Shown: positions 46,112 to 55,277, counted from the stretch's first letter. The stretch is 64,000 bases of DNA from Nostoc sp. NOS(2021) (GCF_017115025.1 NZ_JABXKM010000344.1:1-64000), one strand, 5' to 3'. Notes: generated from the sequence alone by a model not told the origin. Translations and numbers: made by a program.

Positions 46112-47743
46112 TCAATGACGTGATAAAAGTTTAAAAAAAATCTCCAAAAATTTAGCCATCCAAATTTTTAAACCTTCTTTATCAGTTTTTTGATCTGCGG
46201 CTAACTTTCCTAATATGTCTAATTTAAGTTTTTCATACTCTGTTTTTAGAATGTTTTTGGCTTGATTAGGCAAAGTTATTTCATTTGACTGTTGACTCAT
46301 ATCTAAGTAGTCTACAAGTTGCTGGCGCTGGTTAGCCGTGAGGCTTAAAGTCGTTACATAAGAGCAACGGCTTGGATCTTCTAGGGCAAAAAGTAGTAGA
46401 TGATAGTAGCCTACTTCTGCTAAACTACGCACTATCTTCTGCCCTTTATTATCTTTTAAATCCAAAAAATAAGGTAGCCACTTCGTCAGGGAAGGCTGGG
46501 CATTGTATAGGATTGTAACCCATAATAGCATCGGGTATACATTCATTTGACTAATAAATTCAGTGCCATGTATTTTGCCCAAAAAGTTTGTAATCTCTTG
46601 TTTGGGCAACATTGCCCAAAAAGTTGGTATGGGTCTTTGGGTAGTATGTAGTAAATGGGGAAAACCAATTCGCGCAATTGGTTTATTTTTAGGCCAATGT
46701 TTCTGCCAACACTCTTGTTCTGATAATAATGTTGCAGGTACTAATTGGATGGGGATTGAGAGGTGAATAATTTCACTGCTATTGGTAGAACTAACTTTAT
46801 TAACCTGAATATTAACCTTTTCTAAATCTTCTAATATTTGGTTGATATTTTGAGGGCGATCGCTTACTTCTTTAGCTAAACAACTCATCAACATTTTTTC
46901 TAATATCTGTGGTATTTTGACTTGCGGATTCACTTGCTCAACTGTAGGTGGCATTTGAAAGCGATGCGCTTGATACCAAGTACCAAAGGAGTTACTTTTT
47001 GTCTGAAATGGATGCTTTCCTGACAGCATCTCAAACATTAGTACTCCCAAACTATAAATGTCAGAGCGGATATCTAGCAATTTGCGCCCTTCCATATGTT
47101 CTGGAGAACAGTAAGGCAAACTGCCAATAAAAGAATCTGTCAGGGTCATCCCACTTCGCTCTGTTAGAAATTTGGCAATACCAAAATCTAGGATTTTAAC
47201 AATTTCTCCTTGTTTACTATCTTCACTAATGAATATATTTTCTGGTTTAATATCCCGATGAACAATGGGATAAATCTCTCCTTTGAGGCTGATACCTTGG
47301 TGGGCACATTGTAAGCCTAAACAAATTTGATTACAAATCTCCAAAAACTTCGATATTGTTAAGGGCTGAATTTTGAGAATTTGTTTGAGATTTTTTCCTT
47401 GGAGGTATTCCATTACATAAAAGGGAGTTTTATCTTCAGTAACTCCGTAACTTAAAATGCGAACAATATGTTTACTTTTGCGACCCAATTGAGCGCCAAT
47501 AAAAATCTCTCTGGCAAAGCGTTGGGACATTTGCTGGTTTGCCAAACTGAGTGATAAGATTTTAATTGCGATCAGCATACCACCCTTAGCAGTATCTTCT
47601 GCTAAATAAACTCTACCCATCCCCCCTTTGCCAATCAAATCTCTGATTAAATAGCGATTGTTTAAAAATTGCCCAATGTAATCGTCTAACTCTGCTTTTT
47701 GCCCTACCATATTCTCAATTTTATTTTTTGGCATAAAAATCAT
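46112..47743 (-). CDS. serine/threonine protein kinase, copy 2
   Basis: This 543-residue paralogue of the 44484-46019 kinase has IGKGGMGRVYLAEDTAK, HRDIKPENIFIS, DFGIAKF and GSLPYCSPEHMEG, so the kinase domain is complete. The same C-terminal domain follows (WPKNKPIARIGFPHLLHTTQ and AMLPKQEITNFLG). ATG at 47743 or 47734 could start it. Tandem duplication is the simplest origin, and the C-terminal domain duplicated with the kinase. No transmembrane segment is seen, so both kinases are probably cytoplasmic. Confidence 0.92.
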   Translation of the reverse strand: MIFMPKNKIENMVGQKAELDDYIGQFLNNRYLIRDLIGKGGMGRVYLAEDTAKGGMLIAIKILSLSLANQQMSQRFAREIFIGAQLGRKSKHIVRILSYGVTEDKTPFYVMEYLQGKNLKQILKIQPLTISKFLEICNQICLGLQCAHQGISLKGEIYPIVHRDIKPENIFISEDSKQGEIVKILDFGIAKFLTERSGMTLTDSFIGSLPYCSPEHMEGRKLLDIRSDIYSLGVLMFEMLSGKHPFQTKSNSFGTWYQAHRFQMPPTVEQVNPQVKIPQILEKMLMSCLAKEVSDRPQNINQILEDLEKVNIQVNKVSSTNSSEIIHLSIPIQLVPATLLSEQECWQKHWPKNKPIARIGFPHLLHTTQRPIPTFWAMLPKQEITNFLGKIHGTEFISQMNVYPMLLWVTILYNAQPSLTKWLPYFLDLKDNKGQKIVRSLAEVGYYHLLLFALEDPSRCSYVTTLSLTANQRQQLVDYLDMSQQSNEITLPNQAKNILKTEYEKLKLDILGKLAADQKTDKEGLKIWMAKFLEIFFKLLSRH

Positions 47744-48061
47744 TTATCAAAAATATTGTTGGCAAAATACTTTAATAAGTCTAGCTAATTATTAAATTTA
47801 AATCTAAAAGATATCATAGTGTTGGAGAAAATTAATTATATGTTGTAATCATAGTTAATCTATCTAGAAAATTTCCTAAACATTCTATAACATATTTATT
47901 AAAGAATACGGTTGAGAAATTACACGTAAACTACAAATAGGCTAGAAAAAGTTGCCTAGTAGATTCCGTGAATACACAGGAATAAGCTTCAAACAAGTAA
48001 ATAGCAGTAAAGGCGCGATGTCTACGACGGGCGTAGCTGCGGCACCTTGATCTCTGTACAG
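47744..48061. other. intergenic region, AT-rich
   Basis: This 318-bp gap is AT-rich and holds the upstream region of the kinase pair. A dispersed ~30-bp repeat (GCGATGTCTACGACGGGCGT) lies at 48015-48046. No gene is supported. Confidence 0.5.
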
Positions 48062-49318
48062 CTAATGGTTGAGATTCGGGATTAAACTGCGTAATAATCT
48101 GATTAGTGTTGTTTCAATTTTAATTTTAAAGGCTAATATCTGGGTGCGTTGCAGGGAGTTGAAATTGTTGTCACTGATGAGAATTAATGATTGCTGTCCA
48201 TCGGGTAGTTTAGGGCCAAGAGTTAAGCCTTCAATGTTGTCTAGCAGTACATCTAGGGTTCTCAAATCTAACAGCAGTTTTTTCTGAACTGGTTTAATAT
48301 TCTGGGAGTCAACTGCTAAAAGGCTATCTATCTTATGAATATCATCAGCCCCTTCTAAAGAAACCTGAAACAGGGAAATAGCAAATCCTAAACCAGTAAA
48401 AGACCGTTCTAAACTTAGGAAGTGTCCTTGATTATCGAGAGCAAGTAAATCAGGTAATCCACTAGCGAATTTGCCAATAAGATCCAAAAATGGTTTAACT
48501 GGTTCAGTTTGGTAAATAAATTCCTTTTCTGGCTGGTTGTTGAGCAAGTTGGATTGCAAAATCCGACAAGGACTACCGATGTTAGGTTTAGCTGCGACAC
48601 CATCTTGAATTAGAGCATTTTCAGTGGCTGTGAATATATGCTTTTTATCGGGTGTGATGGTGAGGCTTTCAAAAGCCAAATTGTTACGGATACCTTTTTG
48701 ACTACTTTTATCTGGCAAAAATTTGTTTGGTATGGGAAGCGTTGCAATTTCTCTGCCAGAAGATAGCGAGAACTCTTTAATAAAAGGATTAATTAATTTT
48801 CCAGCATCGCCTTCAGAAGAAATAAATACAGTTGCTTTATTAGTTAAGGCAATACCTTCTGTATCAGTTTCACCAGGGCGAAATGTTTGACCATTTTCAT
48901 TTAATAATGTGGTAACACTGACAGGAATAACTCCACCTTTTTGTAGGGAACCTTTGCTCAAGTCTATTTTCAGGGTGTAGAAACGGGCGGCAGCTTTTTG
49001 TCCACGGTCATCGGAAATAGCATAATAAAGGTTGCTTTTTGGATCATAGGTAATTCCAGACAAACCTCCAACTTCAGTTTTTTTAAAGATTAAACCTTTC
49101 GGTAAAGTGGCTTCACCAATAAACTCTATGCTACTGATTTCAATAGCATTTGACAGTAAGTTTGTGAATAATAAAATGATGATTATAATCGGGATAAATA
49201 AGTAAATAATTTGCGGGAATGCGAAGATTTTTTTAATTAGCTGCATAGATTTTTTTGTTAAATCAACACGCGATGGGGAGGCACAACTATATTTAACTTG
49301 CATAATTAAGGCGCTCAT
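48062..49318 (-). CDS. exported phytase-like esterase family protein
   Basis: The 418-residue protein is of the esterase-like-activity-of-phytase family, predicted to be a beta-propeller. Family features are VGGLSGITYDPKSNLYYAIS with DDRG, then PGETDTEGIAL, NLAFESLTITPDKKHIF and DNIEGLTLGP. A hydrophobic segment at about residues 34-52 (YLFIPIIIIILLFTNLL) is the membrane or signal helix. Starts at ATG 49318, 49303 or 49246 are all possible; the last gives a normal signal peptide. A MITE-like element ends five bases upstream of the first ATG, so the native promoter may have been displaced. Confidence 0.82.
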   Translation of the reverse strand: MSALIMQVKYSCASPSRVDLTKKSMQLIKKIFAFPQIIYLFIPIIIIILLFTNLLSNAIEISSIEFIGEATLPKGLIFKKTEVGGLSGITYDPKSNLYYAISDDRGQKAAARFYTLKIDLSKGSLQKGGVIPVSVTTLLNENGQTFRPGETDTEGIALTNKATVFISSEGDAGKLINPFIKEFSLSSGREIATLPIPNKFLPDKSSQKGIRNNLAFESLTITPDKKHIFTATENALIQDGVAAKPNIGSPCRILQSNLLNNQPEKEFIYQTEPVKPFLDLIGKFASGLPDLLALDNQGHFLSLERSFTGLGFAISLFQVSLEGADDIHKIDSLLAVDSQNIKPVQKKLLLDLRTLDVLLDNIEGLTLGPKLPDGQQSLILISDNNFNSLQRTQILAFKIKIETTLIRLLRSLIPNLNH

Positions 49319-49322
49319 GTTG

Positions 49323-49519
49323 CCATTGGTGTCAACTTAACGTGAAAGCCAGTCTAGAACAAGTTTTTAGAGATTGTCTCGTTCCCAGTCAGAGACTGGG
49401 AATGCCTAATCTGAGGCTCCGCCTCTCGACTTGCGGCAGAGCCGCAATGAGCAAGCATTTCCAGCCTCTGGCTGGAAACGAGGTTTGAAAAGGGTTTTGG
49501 CTTAAGTTGACACCAATGG
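49323..49519. mobile_element. MITE-like element, CCATTGGTGTCAA termini, copy B
   Basis: This 197-bp element has perfect 18-bp terminal inverted repeats (CCATTGGTGTCAACTTAA) and interior hairpins such as TTCCCAGTCAGAGACTGGGA. It is inverted relative to copy A at 26874-27078. It carries no gene, so it would need a transposase supplied elsewhere. It sits directly before the 48062-49318 gene. Confidence 0.8.
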
Positions 49520-49661
49520 CTTTTCGGCCCAACCCACAAGAGTTTAATTTAATTCGATTATGCAATTTAGATTTTTTTCAGCTTCCAAGCCTGAAAACTC
49601 TTATGAAATCAGGTTTTCTTAATTTTGAATTGTTAAAAACTTTTAGAAAATGTGAAATGAC

Positions 49662-51122
49662 TTAAGCTAGTCGCAAACCATATTCGTCCTGAAAAAAGTT
49701 TACAAGCCAGTCTTTGACTCTGCGGGTAGCGCGGCAATCATCTTCGTTGTAGCTTTGGATAATTTCTAGTAAGGTGCGATCGCCTGTTTCTAGCCACTGA
49801 TCATACCAGTAAATACACTTGGCACCACTAGCTTCTTTTTCCCGCCACTCAAATCCTAACCAACGAGCGATCGCTTTGAGGGCATAGCTTTCTACAGGCA
49901 ATGCTACACTTTGGGTTAATTGTTCATACACATCCACAAATCGACTCAGTACAGGACGTACTGAGGCGTAGGGAGTGTTGTAAAGCTTTGCCAACCGTTT
50001 GACTGTATCAAACTCGTAGACACAAAAATGGTAAATTGGCGCTTCGGGATATTGCCAAACCAAATCCAAAAATTGCTGCCAAACTAATTCTTCGCCTTCT
50101 GGTTTATCTGCTAAAAATGAATAAAACTGTTCTGTATTGGCAAGTCTATCAACGACCAAAACTCCCAAAAGATAATTTAAATTTAAGTCTGGTTGTGCCT
50201 CAATATCAAAGTAAAGCTCTATGGGTGCTGTGAATGTAATATCTTTTATTGGTAGTGGATAGGGTAAAATAAGCGGTCGTTTTTCCAGTGCAGATTGAGC
50301 TTGCACTACTAGCTTGGGCGCTACTTCACTGTCAAAACCAAGTAGGTTTTCTAAGGTGCTGGGACTGGTGTTAGCGAGAGATTCCAGTGTGGTGATGGCT
50401 AAGGCTTGCAGTTCAGTGTAGCGAATGGGTGTTACACCTGGTAACAATGAGAGATGTTTTTCAGATTGAGCGATCGCATAACATTGACTATACCAATGGC
50501 AAAGATTGCACTTTTGCCGAGCAATAAACACCTCTGGCGGATTCGGTAACTCTAAAACTTGAATAAACTCCTCCAGAATCTGCTGCATCCGTGGTATCCA
50601 TTTGAACAGATCCACCGCATAATTTGTATTTTTGGTTCGTAATATCAGCGAAGCTGTTTCAGGCGGAACTCCCTGTACTATTGCCAATACTTGGACATGA
50701 AATGCAGCGACAACTTGATATTCTTGCTTAGGGCGCTTACCCAATTCGATACTAGCCGGGACATAGATCCAATCTCCAAAATGGGATTGTCCTGGCCGTT
50801 TCACAAGTAAATCTGGACGACTCAGTAGGGTGTATGCTTCAGAATAAGGTGCTGACAGTACTCCTTTATATATGTACTCAACCCCACGCTGCATCAATTC
50901 TAAAGTTGCCTTCTCTCCCCTTTCCCAGTTTCCGTATGAATAATCTGGTTGGTGATAAGTCACCTGTGCCAAAGCACTCAGCTGATGAGCGATTTTGTCC
51001 TGTTGCAGTTTTCGTAGCAACTCATTGGGAGCATCGCGCTGACTTTTGTCACCGTGGATATCTAGAAAAGGCCGGCGTTTACAGCGTTGGTATTGCAGTA
51101 GGGATTCAGCATTAATTAGCAT
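49662..51122 (-). CDS. TM0106-family RecB-like nuclease
   Basis: The 486-residue protein resembles the TM0106 family: an N-terminal RecB/PD-(D/E)XK-like nuclease region and a C-terminal RNase H-like domain. The start MLINAESLLQYQRCKRRPFL holds a conserved Cys; the cluster CNLCHWYSQC (near 208-217) would complete an iron-sulfur or zinc site with it. The second domain has ELYFDIEAQPDLN, YHFCVYEFDT and a final SYNEDDCRATRRVKDWL typical of DEDD-type exonucleases. It is probably a DNA repair or processing enzyme; no biochemical role is known to me. Confidence 0.85.
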   Translation of the reverse strand: MLINAESLLQYQRCKRRPFLDIHGDKSQRDAPNELLRKLQQDKIAHQLSALAQVTYHQPDYSYGNWERGEKATLELMQRGVEYIYKGVLSAPYSEAYTLLSRPDLLVKRPGQSHFGDWIYVPASIELGKRPKQEYQVVAAFHVQVLAIVQGVPPETASLILRTKNTNYAVDLFKWIPRMQQILEEFIQVLELPNPPEVFIARQKCNLCHWYSQCYAIAQSEKHLSLLPGVTPIRYTELQALAITTLESLANTSPSTLENLLGFDSEVAPKLVVQAQSALEKRPLILPYPLPIKDITFTAPIELYFDIEAQPDLNLNYLLGVLVVDRLANTEQFYSFLADKPEGEELVWQQFLDLVWQYPEAPIYHFCVYEFDTVKRLAKLYNTPYASVRPVLSRFVDVYEQLTQSVALPVESYALKAIARWLGFEWREKEASGAKCIYWYDQWLETGDRTLLEIIQSYNEDDCRATRRVKDWLVNFFQDEYGLRLA

Positions 51123-51176
51123 CCTTTTAAGTTAACAAGAATTAGCACACTCTGGGAGTAACTTAGACAATTAATT

Positions 51177-51289
51177 AGGACTTACGCAAAACTACACATG
51201 GTAGGGGCAATTCATGTAGACGCAGGCTTCCCGCAGGGTATTGCCCCTAAGAAGAAAATCAGGTTTCGGCTATTGTTTGCGTAAGTCCT
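51177..51289. mobile_element. MITE-like element, AGGACTTACGCAAA termini
   Basis: This 113-bp element has perfect 14-bp terminal inverted repeats (AGGACTTACGCAAA and its complement). The interior includes GTAGGGGCAATTCATG paired with TATTGCCCCTA, and a second short repeat (GACGCAGGCTTCCCGCAGGG) placed in the loop. It is the intact version of the copy at 6120. Confidence 0.75.
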
Positions 51290-51369
51290 GTTAATAATGG
51301 AGTCAGAGAGGGGGAGATGAGGGAGATGAGAAACTAATGCTAATCTAAAATCTAAAATCTAAAATTGTT

Positions 51370-52560
51370 ATGACCAGTACTTCTGTTGCACAAACCAGGT
51401 TACATAGCCATCGAGAGCAATTTCCCGCTTTAGCAAATAAGGCTTATTTCAATTATGGGGGACAAGGGCCGATGCCCCAAAGGGCAATGGATGCTATCAC
51501 CCAAACTCAAGCTCATGTTCAGCACATAGGCCCCTTTGGCTATGAGGCGTATCGCTGGATAGCGCCCCAGACTCAAGCTGTAAGAGAAGCGATCGCTTCA
51601 GAGTTACATACACCAGCTGAAACAATTTCCCTGACAGATAATGTCACAGTTGGCTGTAATATCGCCATGTGGGGCATTGAGTGGCAAGCTGGCGACCATA
51701 TGCTGCTCTCAGACTGCGAACACCCAGGCGTGATTGCCACAGCCCAGGAAATCGCGCGGAGATTCGCTGTAGAAGTTACTACCTGTCCTCTCAAGGCGAC
51801 TTTAAATGAGGGCGACCCCGTAAAAGTTATTGTCCAGCACTTGCGCCCTAATACCCGCCTAGTGATATTGAGTCATGTTTTCTGGAATACTGGTCAAGTT
51901 TTACCTCTTGATAAAATTGCCGAAGTATGCAGAAATAATCATTCTTTACTATTGATAGATGCTGCCCAATCTGCTGGTTTGTTGCCTTTAAATTTAACTG
52001 AATTGGGAGTAGATTTTTATGCTTTCACTGGTCACAAATGGTTATGTGGCCCTGCGGGTGCTGGTGGTTTGTATGTTCGACCAGAAGCACGAGAAAACCT
52101 GAAACCTACGTTTATTGGCTTCAATGGCATTGTTGTAAATAGTCAATCTCAGCCTGTGGGTTGGCTTCCAGATGGGCGACGATACGAAGTGTCTACATTA
52201 GCTTATCCTTTGTATGTTGGGTTAAAGGAGGCGATCGCAATTCATCAGCAATGGGGAACGTCACAGGAACGTTACGAGCAAATTTGCCAGAATAGTGAGT
52301 ACCTCTGGCGACAATTGACGGCGTTATCCGATATTAAATGTCTACGAACTTCCCCACCCGAAAGCGGTTTAGTCTCCTTCCAACTTGCAAATAATCAGCC
52401 CCAAGCTCATTTGAAGTTGGTGCAATTTTTAGAGTCACAAAGGATATTAACTCGGACAATTGCCGATCCTAGCTGTATACGTGCCAGCATCCATTACTTT
52501 ACTTTAGAATCGGAAATCGACCAATTGGTTGAGGCGATTCAAAGTTTTTGCAAAATGTAG
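51370..52560 (+). CDS. class V aminotransferase, cysteine desulfurase-like
   Basis: A pyridoxal-phosphate enzyme of 396 residues. The PLP-lysine lies in FYAFTGHKWLCGPAGAGGLY, and the PLP-contact Asp and His are in LLIDAAQSAG and DCEHPG. The N-terminal YFNYGGQGPMPQRAM is typical of the cyanobacterial class V group that resembles cystine lyases and cysteine desulfurases. No iron-sulfur genes are adjacent, so the substrate stays open. ATG at 51370 lies only ten bases after an AT-rich heptad-like repeat. Confidence 0.88.
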   Translation: MTSTSVAQTRLHSHREQFPALANKAYFNYGGQGPMPQRAMDAITQTQAHVQHIGPFGYEAYRWIAPQTQAVREAIASELHTPAETISLTDNVTVGCNIAMWGIEWQAGDHMLLSDCEHPGVIATAQEIARRFAVEVTTCPLKATLNEGDPVKVIVQHLRPNTRLVILSHVFWNTGQVLPLDKIAEVCRNNHSLLLIDAAQSAGLLPLNLTELGVDFYAFTGHKWLCGPAGAGGLYVRPEARENLKPTFIGFNGIVVNSQSQPVGWLPDGRRYEVSTLAYPLYVGLKEAIAIHQQWGTSQERYEQICQNSEYLWRQLTALSDIKCLRTSPPESGLVSFQLANNQPQAHLKLVQFLESQRILTRTIADPSCIRASIHYFTLESEIDQLVEAIQSFCKM

Positions 52561-52579
52561 GATAAGTAGCAATACGCTT

Positions 52580-52700
52580 GGGTTAAGGCTAAAACTCTTT
52601 GTAAAAGTCATTTTTTTTAACGAACCGCAAAGGGCGCAAAGGACGCAAAGAAGAGAAGGAAGAGAAGGAAGAAATGCTTAACTGAACTGTATTGGGATAA
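52580..52700. repeat. dispersed repeat with short 9-bp tract
   Basis: This is a second copy of the element at 34740-34908, with the same AACGAACCGCAAAG module and the TGCTTAACTGAACTGTA end but only about two GGAAGAGAA-type units instead of six. Confidence 0.75.
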
Positions 52701-52724
52701 GTAGGAAGGCACAATTAAATATAA

Positions 52725-52800
52725 GATAAAACCTCACCCTCAATCCCTCTCCTTGGTAAGGAGAGGGAAGCCGGAGGCAGAGTGAGGTTTTATATTTAAT
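52725..52800. repeat. palindromic repeat
   Basis: Outer arms TAAAACCTCACCCTC / GAGTGAGGTTTTA surround an inner hairpin CTCTCCTTGGTAAGGAGAG. It could act as a terminator for the aminotransferase gene, but similar sequences are dispersed in cyanobacterial genomes. Confidence 0.65.
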
Positions 52801-52853
52801 TTGACCCACTTACTTAACTGCGAATTCTATTCGCCAAGGCTAGTAAATTAGAC

Positions 52854-52878
52854 TTTACTTTACTTTACTTTACTTTAC
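52854..52878. repeat. TTTAC pentamer repeat
   Basis: Five perfect TTTAC units end eight bases before the kinase gene start at 52887. The tract lies where the promoter or leader of that gene should be. Confidence 0.8.
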
Positions 52879-52886
52879 TGAACTAA

Positions 52887-53411
52887 ATGAAAACCCTTTA
52901 TTTACTTTGTGGCTTGGCATTTTCCGGTAAAAGTACCTTAGCTAAAGCAATAGTCAATTATCTAAACTGTGCATTTATAAGTTTGGATGATATCAATAAA
53001 GAGCGAGGGCTTGGTTTTGGTGGAGATGGTATTCCTGTTGAAGAGTGGGAAAATACTCACCAGATCGCAATTGGTATTTTGGACAATTTAATGCAGCTAC
53101 AACAAGATATTATTCTTGATGATACAAACTGTTTTCATTGGTTGCGTGACAGATTTAGAGAGGTCGCCAAACGACATAATTATGAAACCAAAGTAATTTA
53201 CCTCGATGTTCCGCTAGAGGAAATTTACATAAGAATGGAAATGAATGAACAAACTAAAAAACGTCAAGGAATCAAGAAGGAGATTTTTGCAGAACTAATA
53301 CAAAATTTTCAGCCTCCTGAAATAGATGAAAATATTTTGCTATTCAAGAATGAATACACCATCAAAGACTGGCTAGAAACTCAATTACATTCTACATTTA
53401 ATAATTTATAA
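52887..53411 (+). CDS. P-loop kinase of the COG0645 type
   Basis: The 174-residue protein begins with a P-loop (LLCGLAFSGKSTLAKAI) and has IILDDTN as a Walker B-like segment and a lid with RMEMNEQTKKRQGI. It fits small predicted ATP-dependent kinases related to the zeta-toxin and polynucleotide kinase groups. The substrate is unknown. It starts 14 bp before the next gene's ATG minus its own stop, so the glycosyltransferase at 53426 is likely in the same transcript. No antitoxin-like partner is present, which argues against a toxin role. Confidence 0.8.
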   Translation: MKTLYLLCGLAFSGKSTLAKAIVNYLNCAFISLDDINKERGLGFGGDGIPVEEWENTHQIAIGILDNLMQLQQDIILDDTNCFHWLRDRFREVAKRHNYETKVIYLDVPLEEIYIRMEMNEQTKKRQGIKKEIFAELIQNFQPPEIDENILLFKNEYTIKDWLETQLHSTFNNL

Positions 53412-53425
53412 TTTTTAACTTCAAA

Positions 53426-54508
53426 ATGGAACGCCCAATCTTATACTTAGCCATAACTAACCACGGCTTTGGTCATGCTACCCGCACGGCTTCTGTAGCT
53501 GCGACAATTCAAAAATTATGTCCAGAAGTTCTGCTAATTCTAGCGACTACTGCCCCACGCTGGTTGCTAGAGTGCTATATAGAAGGCGATTTTATCTATC
53601 GTCCGCGTCCATTTGATTTGGGTGTGGTGCAAACGGATAGTTTGACAATGGATAAAGTTGCGACTTTAGAAAAGTTGCTCGATATTAAGAAGCATCAAAA
53701 TTCGCTGATTGCTTCAGAAGTCAATTTTATTCGCCAAAATCGCGTTAATCTCATCTTGGCAGATATTCCCTTCCTCGCTCCTGGGTTTGCCAAAGCTGCA
53801 AACATTCCCTGCTGGATGATGAGTAACTTTGGCTGGGACTTTATCTACCGAAATTGGGGAGGCGAATTTACCACAATTGCTGATTGGATTAGTGATTGGT
53901 ACTCAAAGTGCGATCGCCTGTTTCGTCTCCCCTTCCACGAACCAATGCAAGATTTTAACAATATCACAGATGTCGGCTTAACAGGCGGTTCTCCCCGTTA
54001 CTCTGCTGATAATTTACGCTCTCTTTGGGGAATAACTGCACCAATGGAAAAAACTATTTTGTTGACCTTTGGCGGCTTAGGTTTGCAGCAAATCCCCTAT
54101 GAAAACCTCCGGCGATTTCCAGATTGGCAATTTATCGTCTTTGATCAATCTGCGCCTGATTTACCTAATTTAGTGAAAATTAATGACCATAAATACCGCC
54201 CTGTAGATTTTATGCCTATTTGTGGGCGAGTCGTTTCTAAACCCGGTTACAGTACTTTTGCTGAAGCCACAATACTAGGAGTACCTATTGTTACCATACC
54301 GCGTGATGATTTTGCTGAAGCAACTTTTATAATAGAAGGCATAACTAATTATAACCAGCATCAAATCATCACCCCATCTGAGTTTTTTCAAGGGACTTGG
54401 GATTTTCTTTATGAGTTACCCCAACCACCAAAGCAATCTCAACCAATTGCTAAGGATGGTAATGAAGCGATCGCTCATGCCGTTATTAACTATTTCCAGT
54501 CAAATTAA
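53426..54508 (+). CDS. glycosyltransferase family 28-like protein
   Basis: The 360-residue protein has a two-domain GT-B plan. The N-terminal ITNHGFGHATRTASVAATIQ matches the glycine-rich start of MurG-like enzymes. The C-terminal domain has LLTFGGLGLQQIPYENL and the donor-site segment VDFMPICGRVVSKPGYSTFA with GVPIVTIPRDDF. The closest general match is glycosyltransferase family 28 (MurG/UDP-glycosyltransferase), though it is not MurG itself. The acceptor is unknown. It follows the P-loop kinase gene by 14 bp, which suggests shared function. Confidence 0.82.
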   Translation: MERPILYLAITNHGFGHATRTASVAATIQKLCPEVLLILATTAPRWLLECYIEGDFIYRPRPFDLGVVQTDSLTMDKVATLEKLLDIKKHQNSLIASEVNFIRQNRVNLILADIPFLAPGFAKAANIPCWMMSNFGWDFIYRNWGGEFTTIADWISDWYSKCDRLFRLPFHEPMQDFNNITDVGLTGGSPRYSADNLRSLWGITAPMEKTILLTFGGLGLQQIPYENLRRFPDWQFIVFDQSAPDLPNLVKINDHKYRPVDFMPICGRVVSKPGYSTFAEATILGVPIVTIPRDDFAEATFIIEGITNYNQHQIITPSEFFQGTWDFLYELPQPPKQSQPIAKDGNEAIAHAVINYFQSN

Positions 54509-54565
54509 AGTTATTCCAAACAACATAAATTAATAATGGAAAATCCAACAATAGATAAATAAACG

Positions 54566-55054
54566 TTGGAATTAGCCGCTCAAGATGTGCGTCGAGTGAT
54601 TGAAAGACAAAAGGAAGAACGGCAAATTTTAATCACCCAGATGAATATCCTATTTGTCACAAACACTGCGCTGCTAAGTTTTCTAACAATATCCAGACTG
54701 ATTCCTATATTTAGTATCTTCAGTGCGTTAGAAATATTGTTATTTTTCATCAACTTTCTGTTACTCATCTGGGCTTTGTTACCACGTAAGTTTTTTATCA
54801 GCCCCAATCTAGAAGAAAACGAAGAAAAGAAAGAAAAGCTAGAATTTCCAGAGGATTATTTAACGTTTTCGGCTCAAGAATACCATTTACAGATGTTAGC
54901 TGACTTGAGAGAGACTTATAATAAGAACCAGAAGCAAGTAGATGATATTTCCCTAGCCTTGAAATATGCTACTGGTGTTACGGCTGGAATTACTGTGATT
55001 GCCTTGTTACATCAAGTAACAGTTTATTTCATTCCTGAATTACAAAAACTATGA
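54566..55054 (+). CDS. three-helix membrane protein, possibly 5'-disrupted
   Basis: The 162-residue protein has two close membrane helices (about 30-50 and 52-72), a charged cytoplasmic stretch with many Glu and Lys, and a third helix near 130-155. This plan is reminiscent of small SLATT or Pycsar-type effectors, but no nucleotide cyclase lies nearby, so that is speculation. Only a TTG at 54566 starts the open frame. A better start, ATG at 54536 (MENPTIDK), is followed by an in-frame TAA at 54560, so the gene may carry a nonsense codon. Its end overlaps the next gene by four bases (ATGA). Confidence 0.6.
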   Translation: MELAAQDVRRVIERQKEERQILITQMNILFVTNTALLSFLTISRLIPIFSIFSALEILLFFINFLLLIWALLPRKFFISPNLEENEEKKEKLEFPEDYLTFSAQEYHLQMLADLRETYNKNQKQVDDISLALKYATGVTAGITVIALLHQVTVYFIPELQKL

Positions 55055-55275
55055 ATACCAACCAAAACGATACAACATATTCTAAAAAGAGTTTGGAACT
55101 GCCAGAGCCGAACCTAGATAACATTACAGCTTTGTCTCACAATCTGCCTAACACACCGATCATCCCTGATATCCTAAAAAATTCTGTAAATGCGGTGTTA
55201 AGCCTATTTAGGAGAAGACATACTCAGTCTAGCGATCAACCAACGGCAGAACAACAACCAAATCAAGCAGATTGA
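55051..55275 (+). CDS. small hypothetical protein, coupled to upstream gene
   Basis: This 74-residue, mostly polar protein has a central amphipathic stretch (IIPDILKNSVNAVLSLF) followed by RRRH and an acidic, Gln-rich tail. Its start codon overlaps the stop of the 54566 gene (ATGA), so translation is coupled and the two products probably act together. No known domain is seen. A MITE-like element is inserted right at its stop codon. Confidence 0.6.
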   Translation: MNTNQNDTTYSKKSLELPEPNLDNITALSHNLPNTPIIPDILKNSVNAVLSLFRRRHTQSSDQPTAEQQPNQAD

Positions 55276-55277
55276 AC

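Noticed and set aside
52887-53411. Zeta-like toxin
   Set aside because: The P-loop kinase resembles that superfamily, but there is no antitoxin gene beside it and it is linked to a glycosyltransferase.
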